From positions 1 to 64,000 of the forward strand of contig CAZDPJ010000004.1 of assembly GCA_964507405.1 (NCBI GenBank): 64,000 nt of DNA, written 5' to 3'. The first letter of the stretch is position 1. Each line of letters opens with the position of its first letter. This document shows positions 53,233 through 62,506 of the stretch, piece after piece. The position numbers were made by a program, and so were the translations under genes. Below the pieces are notes generated by a model that was not told the origin of the DNA, did no database searches, and worked only from the letters and a program-made list of their open reading frames with translations. This stretch comes from UMGS75 sp964507405. GTDB lineage: Bacteria > Bacillota_I > Bacilli_A > ML615J-28 > CAG-313.

Positions 53233-54547
53233 GCCATTCGTCCTCCTTTCCTTTTATAGGGATACAACTATATGTCTTTTTTATTATATTCAAAGTTCTC
53301 AATGTGAATATATTCATACTTGATGGGATTATATTGAAAATGATTAATTAGATTATATCTCCATGTGTTTCTATTTTTAAGTTCTTTAATTTTTTCTAGC
53401 TGATGCATCTTTTTATAATGATTTTCATATTTATGATTCTTAGCAGCGTAAATACCATAGTATCTAATTGTTTTAAAATTCTTATCGGGAATGTGTCTAA
53501 TAAGTTTAGCGATAAACTCATAAACATGTTCAGTAACTGTAATTCGTTTATTAGTTTTATGGTCATCATACCAATAAGTAATAGTATTATTTTTATAGTC
53601 AATATTAGTTATTCTTGATTCTGCCATAGCTGGTTTACCAGAATAACGCATAACGTATTCAACACCTTTTTGAATATTAGAAAATTGTTTAGAATGAGCA
53701 TAAACGTAAAAGCCGTTATTATGTTCTTTGTATAAATTACATTTTATAGAGTAAAATGAAGACCCTAATTTTTTGTATAATTTATCTAATAATATTTTTT
53801 GAAAAGTTTTACGTAATGATTTATAGTCAAAGTAATCATTTTTCTTAAATTTTAAATGCTTATTGCTTAGTCCACCTTCAGTGATAAGAACATGAATATG
53901 AGGATTCCATTTTAGATCTCTGCCATATGTGTGAAGAACACAAATAAAGCCGGGAACTAAACATGAATCCTTTATTACTCTAGTAATCTTTTTATTGCGT
54001 TTATTATTTGGCTTTTGTTTTTCTTTGTTTTGATAACTTTTTGGATTAAACATCCAGGTAAAGGTTTCGTTAACTGAGTCAAATAATAAATTTAAAAAAG
54101 TTCTATCCTCTAAAAAATAGTTACGCAATATTTTAGGAATAGTAAAAACAATATGTTGATGTTTAACATACATAAGTTTTTCTTTAGCGTTAGTAACATG
54201 AGTCATAACATATCTGTTACCACAAGATGTACAAAATCTACTTTTACAAGTGTGAGGGACGATGATATAGTTATCACAATGTTGGCATTCATATATAGTA
54301 TAGCCAAGCTCAACTGTACGACATAGTCTAATCTTTTTAATTTCCTCATGAACAATAGGTCTTATTTTAAGATTAGGAAAAGTTTTAAGAAAAAACTCCC
54401 AATAACTATCACATATTTCAAGAATATTAAATTTAGTTTTATTTCTTAATTTATAATAAGAATTTTTAATATGAGATAAAGATAAAGAAGATAAATTGTT
54501 CATAATGGCACCTCAATAAATAATATATCTAAAAAAGTGAATGGTAA
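53233..54547 (-). mobile_element. IS91-like insertion element (approximate core extent)
   Basis: The element contains the transposase and, further left, probably the zinc-ribbon passenger and repeat copy 1 (to about 52743). The right boundary lies between the transposase start and the hairpin at 54548-54572. The exact ends cannot be fixed from one copy, because IS91 elements lack inverted repeats. Confidence 0.55.
53268..54503 (-). CDS. IS91-family transposase (HUH type)
   Basis: 411 residues. The N-terminal zinc-binding domain of IS91 transposases is present (YECQHCDNY, HTCKSRFCTSCGNR), then the rolling-circle domain with the HUH motif WNPHIHVL and the downstream tyrosine region YVMRYSGKPAMAESR. 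Such enzymes move a single strand by rolling-circle transposition and leave no terminal inverted repeats or target duplications, consistent with none being visible. GAGGTG ribosome site before the ATG at 54503. It points away from the phosphatase gene and toward the Rhs locus. Confidence 0.9.
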   Translation of the reverse strand: MNNLSSLSLSHIKNSYYKLRNKTKFNILEICDSYWEFFLKTFPNLKIRPIVHEEIKKIRLCRTVELGYTIYECQHCDNYIIVPHTCKSRFCTSCGNRYVMTHVTNAKEKLMYVKHQHIVFTIPKILRNYFLEDRTFLNLLFDSVNETFTWMFNPKSYQNKEKQKPNNKRNKKITRVIKDSCLVPGFICVLHTYGRDLKWNPHIHVLITEGGLSNKHLKFKKNDYFDYKSLRKTFQKILLDKLYKKLGSSFYSIKCNLYKEHNNGFYVYAHSKQFSNIQKGVEYVMRYSGKPAMAESRITNIDYKNNTITYWYDDHKTNKRITVTEHVYEFIAKLIRHIPDKNFKTIRYYGIYAAKNHKYENHYKKMHQLEKIKELKNRNTWRYNLINHFQYNPIKYEYIHIENFEYNKKDI

Positions 54548-54572
54548 AAGAAAAAGCCTGACAACGTCAGGC
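54548..54572 (-). terminator. terminator of the phosphoesterase gene
   Basis: On the minus strand GCCTGAC pairs with GTCAGGC around a GTT loop and is followed by TTTTTCTTTT, just after the phosphoesterase stop. A role as the IS end hairpin is the alternative. Confidence 0.8.
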
Positions 54573-54594
54573 GAATGAATCAATTAAAAAATTT

Positions 54595-56763
54595 TTATTT
54601 TTTCTTTCTTAATAATATTACTGCTAATAAAAGTGAAGAAGAAAGAGTTATAAAGTATTTAACACCTGTTTTTGAATTACAACCACAGGAGCTACCTGTT
54701 TCTTCTTTTATAGTAAGGGTAATACTTGTACTAACAGATTGTGCTTTAGTTGAAGTTACAGTAATAGTTACGGTACCATTTTCTAAAACTCTTACTACGC
54801 CATCTTCAACTATGGCAATTTTTTCATCAGAAGAAGTCCATGTTACTGCTTTAGAACTTTCAGTTGGTGTAATATTTACACCTAATGTAATGACATCCCC
54901 TTTGGATACTTTACTTGGAACACCAGTAATTTCGATACTAGTTGGGTCAACTGATGAACTTACAGTAACAAGTACTGAACGTGATAAATTAGAATTGACT
55001 TTAGATGTTGCTGTAATTCTAACAGAACCATCACTAACACCTGTAACTAAACCATTTTGGTCTACAGTCGCAATATTAGGATTTTCGCTTGTCCAAGTTA
55101 CAGATTGATCAGCACCTTCAGGTAATACTTTTACTGATAACTGAGTTGTAGAATTTACATCAATGTATCTTTTGCCGGTAATATTAATAGTACTAGGTAC
55201 TAAATCTTTATTTAATAATAATGAAATTTCTTTAGTTAATGTTGTATTATCAGCTTTAACAAATGTTAATGTAAAGTTATAATTATTTGTTTCAAAAATA
55301 TTATTTAATTTATGTTGCGCAAAATGTTCTGAACATGAAGGGATTGTTTGACTCCATGTAGCATCACCACTACATCTTACTTCTTTAACTAGACCCCATA
55401 AAGATGGTTCCCAACTAATTAAAGCAGAATTTGTCGTTGCATCATATTCACAACTTACTGAATCTAGGATTTCTTCATCAGTATATTCTTCAACTGCACC
55501 ATTACGTTTAGCATTTAAGATGAAACTTTCTACTACGGTGCCATTAGTATCATATAAAGAAACAGTTAGTTTATTTCCTTGAAATTTTAAGACTTGACCA
55601 CGATAGTTACCTCTAATAACTTTATCTAATCCATCTTTTGTTTGGGCAGCATAGTCTTTCGCACCAGCAGCAGGACCGACAAGATAAGTTACACCAAGTT
55701 CTGAATTTTTTTCTCCTTGATAAGATAAATCTTTACGAATATAGATATGTTCATGACCACTAATACATAGGTCAACTTGACATTCTTCAAATACTTCATG
55801 GAAGTTATTCCATAAATATTTTGCATCAGATGCATAAGCACCAGCAGAAATCGCACCAGCATGAGAACCAACAATAATCCATCTTGTTGGATTATTTTGA
55901 ACTACTTCTCTAAACCATTGTTTTTGAGCTTCAAGGTCAATTCCTGTTTTAGTTCCATTTAATATATCAAGCATAATATATAGAGTTTCACCATAAATGA
56001 AATAGTAAGAAGAATTTACTCTATCTTCTGGTCCATTTTGAGGATTAAAATAGAATTGATTATAAATTGAAGCATCTATATATTGTGGATCTTTATCATG
56101 ATAATATTCATGATTTCCTGGAATTGTAGCTTGTTGATATCTTTGTAAACTTGGTAGGCCTTCAAAGAAGGCATCCCATTGAGATTTATATCCACCTCTA
56201 TCAACGATATCACCAGTCATAAGAACCATATTAAGATTTTTTTCTTTTGATTCAATTGCTTTAACTAAGGCATCTACTTTTTGGAAGTAATTTGTATTAG
56301 CACTTTGAGTATCTGTTAAGAATAAAACTGAATTTGTTCCAGTAGAACCTGTTTTAAATGAATAAACAGATGATTTTTCACTACCACATATTATTTGATA
56401 ATAATAGGTAGTATTTGCAGATAAACCTGTTAATTGAGCACGACATACATATCTTTCTTCAAATCCTGTCGATGTATCATCAGCATCTGGTTCAACACCC
56501 CATATATTAGATGTAGGCATCACTTTTGTTGAAGAAGTTAGAGAACTTGATGTTCCAAAAATAACATATGAACCATCTAAATTACAATGATAACTAATAC
56601 CAGCTGTTTCATATGTTTCACCAACACTTGTAGTTACATAATAAATATTTGAACTACTAGCATCTACATTTGGTAAAATAAAACTTAATGTAAATGAAAT
56701 TATAAGGAAAGATAATGCAACAAATATTGATTTCTTTCCTAGTTTAGAAAAAACTTTAAACAT
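54595..56763 (-). CDS. surface metallophosphoesterase (purple acid phosphatase type) with two Big_2 domains
   Basis: 722 residues. Signal peptide at 1-36 (SIFVALSFLIISFTLSFIL), then an Fn3-like N-terminal domain of purple acid phosphatases (LTGLSANTTYYYQI), and the catalytic domain with DTQ, GDIVDRG, PGNHEYY, GSHAG and GHEHIY supplying the two-metal site. Two bacterial Ig-like Big_2 domains follow (VTWTSENPNIATVDQNGLVTGV, and VTWTSSDEKIAIVE). It ends SSCGCNSKTG, one membrane helix and RKKK, a probable surface anchor like that of the giant LRR protein. AGGAGG ribosome site. Likely releases phosphate from organic phosphates outside the cell. Confidence 0.9.
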   Translation of the reverse strand: MFKVFSKLGKKSIFVALSFLIISFTLSFILPNVDASSSNIYYVTTSVGETYETAGISYHCNLDGSYVIFGTSSSLTSSTKVMPTSNIWGVEPDADDTSTGFEERYVCRAQLTGLSANTTYYYQIICGSEKSSVYSFKTGSTGTNSVLFLTDTQSANTNYFQKVDALVKAIESKEKNLNMVLMTGDIVDRGGYKSQWDAFFEGLPSLQRYQQATIPGNHEYYHDKDPQYIDASIYNQFYFNPQNGPEDRVNSSYYFIYGETLYIMLDILNGTKTGIDLEAQKQWFREVVQNNPTRWIIVGSHAGAISAGAYASDAKYLWNNFHEVFEECQVDLCISGHEHIYIRKDLSYQGEKNSELGVTYLVGPAAGAKDYAAQTKDGLDKVIRGNYRGQVLKFQGNKLTVSLYDTNGTVVESFILNAKRNGAVEEYTDEEILDSVSCEYDATTNSALISWEPSLWGLVKEVRCSGDATWSQTIPSCSEHFAQHKLNNIFETNNYNFTLTFVKADNTTLTKEISLLLNKDLVPSTINITGKRYIDVNSTTQLSVKVLPEGADQSVTWTSENPNIATVDQNGLVTGVSDGSVRITATSKVNSNLSRSVLVTVSSSVDPTSIEITGVPSKVSKGDVITLGVNITPTESSKAVTWTSSDEKIAIVEDGVVRVLENGTVTITVTSTKAQSVSTSITLTIKEETGSSCGCNSKTGVKYFITLSSSLLLAVILLRKKK

Positions 56764-56911
56764 ATTATTCCTCCTCGTTTTTTATAAATTATATCATAAA
56801 ATAAATTATAAAAAAAATAAAATGACTTATAATCAGCTTAAGTAAAATTAAAATAATAAATATATTAAAATTAATATTATTTTAAATGTAGATTAAATTT
56901 AAAAAAAATTA
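56764..56911. other. divergent promoter region between phosphoesterase and sigma-factor genes
   Basis: A very A/T-rich stretch holding the promoters for both divergent genes. Nothing in it reads as coding. Confidence 0.5.
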
Positions 56912-56943
56912 TATAATATTTCTATAAAAGTGGGAACCTTTTT
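56912..56943 (+). promoter_or_regulatory. TATAAT plus ECF-type -35 box upstream of the sigma-factor gene
   Basis: TATAAT at 56912-56917 could serve vegetative transcription. GGGAACCTTTTT at 56932-56943 matches the GGAACC-type -35 recognised by many ECF sigma factors, and the gene directly downstream encodes one, suggesting autoregulation. A matching -10 would lie near 56958-56965, ahead of the ribosome site. Confidence 0.55.
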
Positions 56944-56980
56944 AAGCTTTTTACAACTATATAAGTGAAGAGGTAATAAT

Positions 56981-58573
56981 ATGAATGAATTTGAGTTAAA
57001 AGAAAAAGTTGTTGATTATGCTAGTAAAGTATTTTTCTATTTTGTAAAAAAAGTAAATAGTAAAATGGACGCAGAAGATTTATCACAAACAGTTTTATTA
57101 GAAATAATTCAAAATATTGATAAAGGTGCACGTATTGATAATATAGATTATTATATATGGGGCGTTTGTAAAAATCAATATAATATGTACCTAAGAAAAA
57201 CGCTTAAAGAACGAAATAATTTAGAATATAAAGCTGATATTGACTATATAGATGAATCTACATCAGTCCTTGATACAATGATTGAAGATGAAAAGATAAG
57301 AAGAATAAATCAAGCTATTAAATTACTAAGGAAAGATTACGCAGAGATACTTTATGCTTATTATGTAGAAGATAAAACTCTAAAGTTCATATCAGAAGAA
57401 TTAAATATACCTCTTGGAACAGTAAAGAAAAGACTGCATATTATTAGAGAAAAGTTAAAGGAGTATTTAAATATGGAAAGATTAAATGGCAAGAAAGCAT
57501 ATGTACCAAAAAATTTCTCAGCTTCTCTTGGAATGATGAAAATGGGTACGTATAATCCGCATAATTATGTTAATACATTAATTAATAAAAATTTATTATT
57601 TCATTCTTATGATAATCCATGTACTATTGAAGATTATTCATTAGAACTAGGTATTGCACGTCCTTATGTAGAAGATATTGTGGAACAACTAGTTAAAGTA
57701 ACTTTACTAAAAAAGATAGATAATAAAAAATATATTACTAATTTCCCATATATTACAAAAGATTTATTAAATTCTAATGCTAAAATATTATTAGATAATT
57801 ATCATATTTATACGAATGAATTAATTAACTTTGCAAAAAAACATATAGATGAATATAGAAAGTTAATAACTTACGCTGATTTAACAAATGAAGAGGCAAT
57901 GTGGAGTTTTTGTTTATTTTTGAATTATGAAATATTAAATGATACCAAACCTTCATGTAAATACCATGATCGACCAGGTGGTGGTAAGTGGGATTATTAT
58001 ATGACTGATTTAAGAGATGCTAATGAATACTTAGTTGATATGGGAATTAATACGTATCAAGATAATATTGGTAGATTACATGCATTCACATTTTATAATG
58101 CATCAAATAGCGGTAGACTTGCTTTTAATAAATCAGCAAATGGGTCTGAAAAATATGAATTATTAAATGATTTATTAAAACAACATAATGAAGAAATAGT
58201 GATAGATAATAAAGAAGAAATTAATGAATACATTAATAAAGGATTTTTAAAGGTAGTAGAAAATAAAATTAAATTTAATTTCCCATTCTTTAAAAACAAT
58301 GATTTTGAAAAATTGATTACTTTGACAAAATCAAATGAACTAAAGATAGTGAAAGAAAAACTACAAATTATTATTAAAAAATTAGAACTTAATATGAAAG
58401 ACTATTTACCAAAATATTTAGAAGAATATACTTATTCATTATTAAGTAATCAATTATGGGATATTCAAGGTCTTGTTATTAAAGCATTTGATGAGGCTAG
58501 TTTACTTGATAATAAAGAAAAACTAGAGTATTTTCCATATAATTTAATTTTAGTTACATCAGATAGTAATTAA
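56981..58573 (+). CDS. ECF-type sigma factor with large C-terminal extension
   Basis: 530 residues. The first ~165 are a sigma-70 family ECF factor: region 2 (KMDAEDLSQTVLLEIIQNI, YYIWGVCKNQYNMYLRK) and region 4 (RKDYAEILYAYYVEDKTLKFISEEL, then GTVKKRLHIIREKLKEY). The remaining ~365 residues form an extension unlike any domain I know: a winged-helix-like part (about 175-260, TIEDYSLELGIARPYVEDIVEQLVKV) and an alpha/beta part with CKYHDRPGGGKWDYY and NIGRLHAFTFYNAS. No anti-sigma gene is adjacent, so the extension may sense a signal directly. It ends before a strong terminator and is a single-gene unit. Confidence 0.82.
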   Translation: MNEFELKEKVVDYASKVFFYFVKKVNSKMDAEDLSQTVLLEIIQNIDKGARIDNIDYYIWGVCKNQYNMYLRKTLKERNNLEYKADIDYIDESTSVLDTMIEDEKIRRINQAIKLLRKDYAEILYAYYVEDKTLKFISEELNIPLGTVKKRLHIIREKLKEYLNMERLNGKKAYVPKNFSASLGMMKMGTYNPHNYVNTLINKNLLFHSYDNPCTIEDYSLELGIARPYVEDIVEQLVKVTLLKKIDNKKYITNFPYITKDLLNSNAKILLDNYHIYTNELINFAKKHIDEYRKLITYADLTNEEAMWSFCLFLNYEILNDTKPSCKYHDRPGGGKWDYYMTDLRDANEYLVDMGINTYQDNIGRLHAFTFYNASNSGRLAFNKSANGSEKYELLNDLLKQHNEEIVIDNKEEINEYINKGFLKVVENKIKFNFPFFKNNDFEKLITLTKSNELKIVKEKLQIIIKKLELNMKDYLPKYLEEYTYSLLSNQLWDIQGLVIKAFDEASLLDNKEKLEYFPYNLILVTSDSN

Positions 58574-58588
58574 GTAATAGATATTAAT

Positions 58589-58620
58589 AAAGACAGTTAA
58601 AAAAAGTTAACTGTCTTTTA
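58589..58620 (+). terminator. terminator of the sigma-factor gene
   Basis: AAAGACAGTTAA pairs with TTAACTGTCTTT, then T. Confidence 0.85.
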
Positions 58621-58774
58621 ATTATATAATGAAAAATAATATATTTAAACGTATCATATTTTATATATAAAATATTGCTAAAAGAAATAATTAATAAGCT
58701 AGTAAAATACAGATTATATTATTATTAAAAGGTAAATTTAAAAATTAATTTCGAAATCTCATTAAACAAATGTT

Positions 58775-58803
58775 TTTACTTTTCTAAGGATATATGATAT
58801 AAT
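58775..58803 (+). promoter_or_regulatory. promoter of the DUF1189-like gene and leuS
   Basis: TTTACT (58775-58780), 17 bases, TATAAT (58798-58803), with TGA before the -10. Confidence 0.75.
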
Positions 58804-58838
58804 ATATTAAATATTATTAACACGAAAGGGGAATGTTA

Positions 58839-59750
58839 ATGTTTAGAATGTTAGTAGATTCAATGGTAAATCCTAAAGGAATTGCCAATTATGTAGATGA
58901 TAAAAAGAAAAGAAGATTTGTGGAATTTATTTTTGTATTAGCTTTTTTACTTTTGATTCCTACAATTATTTCACTAAATAAGGCAGTAGTCTTTAGTAAT
59001 TCAGAAACAAATAGTATAATTTCTTCATTAAAAGAAAATAGTACTATTGATTATAAAATAGAAGATGGTAAATTAATTTATACAGGTGATTGTGAAGAAC
59101 AAGTTCAATCGATAAAATTTGAGAATACTGCTTTTTTATTAACAGATTTACCAGTATATGCTGTATTTAGTTTATCCGGAAATGACTATAAAGTTAATGA
59201 TGAAGCTGGATATGTGATTCTATTTAAAGAAACTAGTGTTGATGTTATTTATACACCTTATATAGATACAGGAAATGATGAAATGCCAAACGTATTTAAA
59301 GCTTTATCGAATGAAGTTGAAAGAAAAGTAAAAAGTATTTCTTACGATAATTTAAGTGTTAATTTTAATTATTTAGAGTCATCAAAAAATTCATATTTTA
59401 ATCAAATATATAGCGTTGGTGCGCTTATTTATAATAACTTAAAACTTAGGGTAGTTTTGGAAAATTCATTAATTAATTTTATTAGTGCACTTATATATTT
59501 TTCTGCTAATATGTTTTTTACAGTTTTAATTATAAGACTATGCTTTAGGAACTCAGGTGTTTCTTTTGGCAAAACATTAAAAATTGTAATTTTAACTTCA
59601 ATGCCATATGCTATGGGAAGTTTGATTGGATATTTATATGATTTAGTATTCTTAACATATATAGGAGAGCTAATATCACTAATATATACATATCGAGTAT
59701 TTATGTATTATGTAGTACTTAAAAAAATGAATGAAAGAGGAGAAAATTAG
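58839..59750 (+). CDS. DUF1189-like membrane protein
   Basis: About 303 residues. N-terminal FRMLVDSMVNPKGIANYVDDKKKRR leads into a first helix (FVEFIFVLAFLLLIPTII), a soluble external part of ~140 residues, and four C-terminal helices (about 205-295). This layout and the start resemble the DUF1189 membrane family of Firmicutes; function unknown. The ATG at 58839 is seven bases after AAAGGGG; the ATG six bases upstream would be too close. It ends just before leuS and is likely co-transcribed. Confidence 0.75.
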   Translation: MFRMLVDSMVNPKGIANYVDDKKKRRFVEFIFVLAFLLLIPTIISLNKAVVFSNSETNSIISSLKENSTIDYKIEDGKLIYTGDCEEQVQSIKFENTAFLLTDLPVYAVFSLSGNDYKVNDEAGYVILFKETSVDVIYTPYIDTGNDEMPNVFKALSNEVERKVKSISYDNLSVNFNYLESSKNSYFNQIYSVGALIYNNLKLRVVLENSLINFISALIYFSANMFFTVLIIRLCFRNSGVSFGKTLKIVILTSMPYAMGSLIGYLYDLVFLTYIGELISLIYTYRVFMYYVVLKKMNERGEN

Positions 59751-59751
59751 T

Positions 59752-62148
59752 ATGAGTTATAATCATCAACAAATAGACCAAAAATGGCAAAAATATTGGG
59801 ATGAACATCAAACCTTTAAAACAGATGTATGGGATTTTTCTAAGCCTAAATATTATGCTTTAGATATGTTTCCATATCCTTCTGGTGTAGGTCTTCATGT
59901 AGGGCACCCTGAAGGATATACCGCAACCGATATTATGTCAAGAATGAAGAGAATGCAAGGCTATAATGTTCTTCATCCAATGGGATTCGATTCATTTGGA
60001 CTTCCTGCTGAGCAATATGCAATTAGTACAGGTAATCACCCTGATGGATTTACAAAGAAAAATATTGAAACTTTTAAAGGACAATTATTTAAACTTGGTT
60101 TTTCTTATGATTGGAATAAAGAAATTTCTACATGTGACCCATCATTTTATAAATGGACACAATGGATTTTTAAACAATTATTTTTAGATGGATATGCTAA
60201 AAAAGTGGACATGCCTGTTAATTGGTGTGAAGAACTTGGTACTGTACTTGCTAATGATGAAGTAATTGATGGTAAGAGTGAACGTGGTGGATATCCTGTT
60301 ATTAGAAAAAATATGAAGCAATGGGTAATTGACATTCCTAAATTTGCTGAAAAGTTACTTAATAATTTAGATGAACTTGATTGGCCAGAATCAACTAAAG
60401 AAATTCAAAGAAACTGGATTGGTAAGTCAGTTGGTGCTCAAGTTAAGTTTAAGGTAAATAATTCTGATGAATCATTTGTTGTATTTACAACTAGATGTGA
60501 TACTTTGTTTGGTGCAACTTATTGTGTACTTGCTCCTGAACATCCTTTAGTAAAGAAAATTATGACAAGTGATAAAGAAAAAGAAGTACTTGAGTATATT
60601 GAAGCTTGTTCTAAAAAATCTGATTTAGAAAGAACGGAATTAAATAAGGATAAAACAGGGGTATTTACAGGAAGTTATGCAGTTAATCCAATAAATGGTA
60701 AATTACTTCCTATTTGGATATCTGATTATGTTTTATTAACATATGGTACAGGCGCAATTATGGCTGTACCTGCTCATGATGAGCGTGATTATGCTTTTGC
60801 AAAAAAATTTAATTTAGATATTATACCGGTGTTAGAAGGTGGCGATATTTCTAAAGAAGCTTTTACAGAAGATGGAGTTCACATTAATTCTGGATTCTTA
60901 AATGGTCTTGGAAAAAATGAAGCAATATCTAAAATGATTTCTTATTTAGAAGAACACAATCTTGGAACTAAAAAGGTTAATTATCGTTTACGTGAATGGA
61001 TATTTGCTCGTCAAAGATATTGGGGAGAACCAATTCCAACTATTACATATGAAGATGGCACGGTTGAAGCGTTAAATGATGATGAGTTACCTTTAATTCT
61101 TCCAGAACTTGATGATTATAAACCAACTAAGAGTGGCGAGTCTCCACTTGCTAATGCTACAGATTGGATTAATGTTACAAGAAATGGTAAAAAAGCTGTT
61201 CGTGAACTTTCAACAATGCCTGGAAGTGCTGGTTCAAGTTGGTATTATTTAAGATATATTGATCCTAAAAACGATCAAGAATTTGCCAATAAAGAATTGA
61301 TTAAACACTGGATGCCAGTTGATTTATATATTGGTGGGCCTGAACATGCGGTTGGTCACTTATTATATTCTAGAATGTGGAATAATTATTTATATGATAA
61401 AGGTTATGTATCATGTAAAGAACCATTTAAGAAATTAGTTCATCAAGGAATGATTCTTGGTAAAAATGGCATTAAGATGGGTAAGAGATATCCTGAATTT
61501 GTCATTGACCCTAATGATATTGTTAGAGATTATGGTGCTGATGCGATGAGACTTTATGAAATGTTTATGGGTCCACTTGATGCTGATAAACCATGGGATG
61601 ATAATGGTATTGAAGGAGCACGTAAATTCTTAGAAAGAATTTATCGTTTATATATGGAAGATACTAAAATTAGTGAAAAAGAAAATAAAAATCTTGAAAC
61701 TATTTATCATCAAACAATTAAAAAGGTTACTAGTGACTATGAAGAATTAAAGTTTAATACAGCGATAGCTCAAATGATGATCTTTGTAAATGCTGTATAT
61801 AAAGAACAAGTATTCCCTAAAGAATACGCAGAAGGCTTTATCAAAGTATTAAGCCCAATTGCTCCACACATATCAGAAGAAATTTGGGAACATTTAGGTC
61901 ATACTAATACAATTCAGTATGAATCATGGCCTACATTTGATGAACATAAAACTAAGGAAGCTTTAGTTACGATTGTTGTTCAAATTAATGGAAAATTAAG
62001 AGATAAACTTGAAGTAGAAGCTGGCTTATCTCAAGATGAAATTAAAAAACTAGCTCTTGAGAGTCAAAAAGTTAAAGAATATATTGGAACAAATGAAGTT
62101 AAGAAAATAATAGTTGTTCCTAATAAACTTGTTAGTATTGTAATATAA
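59752..62148 (+). CDS. leuS: leucyl-tRNA synthetase
   Basis: 798 residues, class I. The HIGH site reads PYPSGVGLHVGHPEGYTATD; the CP1 editing domain carries TTRCDTLFGATYC and YGTGAIMAVPAHDERD; WSHRQ-type tryptophan segments follow. The KMSKS loop is altered: GKNGIKMGKRYPEFVIDP, i.e. KMGKR. The C-terminal anticodon and leucine-specific domains end with VVVQINGKLRDKLEVEAG. ATG at 59752 follows GAGGAG at 59737-59742; a reading from 59731 would run over that ribosome site. No T-box is present, unlike thrS. Confidence 0.95.
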   Translation: MSYNHQQIDQKWQKYWDEHQTFKTDVWDFSKPKYYALDMFPYPSGVGLHVGHPEGYTATDIMSRMKRMQGYNVLHPMGFDSFGLPAEQYAISTGNHPDGFTKKNIETFKGQLFKLGFSYDWNKEISTCDPSFYKWTQWIFKQLFLDGYAKKVDMPVNWCEELGTVLANDEVIDGKSERGGYPVIRKNMKQWVIDIPKFAEKLLNNLDELDWPESTKEIQRNWIGKSVGAQVKFKVNNSDESFVVFTTRCDTLFGATYCVLAPEHPLVKKIMTSDKEKEVLEYIEACSKKSDLERTELNKDKTGVFTGSYAVNPINGKLLPIWISDYVLLTYGTGAIMAVPAHDERDYAFAKKFNLDIIPVLEGGDISKEAFTEDGVHINSGFLNGLGKNEAISKMISYLEEHNLGTKKVNYRLREWIFARQRYWGEPIPTITYEDGTVEALNDDELPLILPELDDYKPTKSGESPLANATDWINVTRNGKKAVRELSTMPGSAGSSWYYLRYIDPKNDQEFANKELIKHWMPVDLYIGGPEHAVGHLLYSRMWNNYLYDKGYVSCKEPFKKLVHQGMILGKNGIKMGKRYPEFVIDPNDIVRDYGADAMRLYEMFMGPLDADKPWDDNGIEGARKFLERIYRLYMEDTKISEKENKNLETIYHQTIKKVTSDYEELKFNTAIAQMMIFVNAVYKEQVFPKEYAEGFIKVLSPIAPHISEEIWEHLGHTNTIQYESWPTFDEHKTKEALVTIVVQINGKLRDKLEVEAGLSQDEIKKLALESQKVKEYIGTNEVKKIIVVPNKLVSIVI

Positions 62149-62151
62149 TGT

Positions 62152-62400
62152 ATGAAATTAGGGGATATGTTTAAAATAAAAAGGAAGGGTAAAAATTCAT
62201 ACTTTAACTATGCTATAATTGGAAATGTTAGGTATTATATATTCGAAATAAAAAATAGTGATTTACTTTATGAAAAATTAATAGCCAAATTATTTATGCT
62301 AGAAATACCATTATATTGGTTTCGTAGTTATTATGAATTTGAACTTTTCTTTTCATATTTTGAAGAAACTGTAAATGATATATTTATTCTTATTTATTAA
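62152..62400 (+). CDS. small hypothetical protein after leuS
   Basis: 82 residues, aromatic-rich (YFNYAIIGNVRYYIFEIK, WFRSYYEFELFFSYF). No known family and no clear ribosome site at the ATG three bases after leuS; an inner ATG at 62167 sits behind AGGGGAT but too close. It could be translated by re-initiation after leuS, or be non-coding. Confidence 0.42.
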   Translation: MKLGDMFKIKRKGKNSYFNYAIIGNVRYYIFEIKNSDLLYEKLIAKLFMLEIPLYWFRSYYEFELFFSYFEETVNDIFILIY

Positions 62401-62427
62401 AAAATAAATAAAAATTTATAATTTATA

Positions 62428-62456
62428 TTTACAAACTTTAAATAATATGATAAAAT
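62428..62456 (+). promoter_or_regulatory. promoter of hpf
   Basis: TTTACA (62428-62433), 17 bases, TAAAAT (62451-62456). Confidence 0.82.
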
Positions 62457-62506
62457 ATTAGTGAAGAGATAATTCTTCAAAAATAAAGAAAAGGAGTTGT
62501 AAAATT

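Noticed and set aside
53129..53317. Separate 62-codon minus-strand gene at the transposase end
   Set aside because: It overlaps the transposase C-terminus out of frame and has no start signal; the zinc-ribbon passenger reading explains the region better.
54575..55108. Plus-strand open frame of 177 codons opposite the phosphoesterase C-terminus
   Set aside because: Antisense to the two Big_2 domains of a clearly real gene, with Val/Thr/Ser-rich composition typical of a shadow and no ribosome site.
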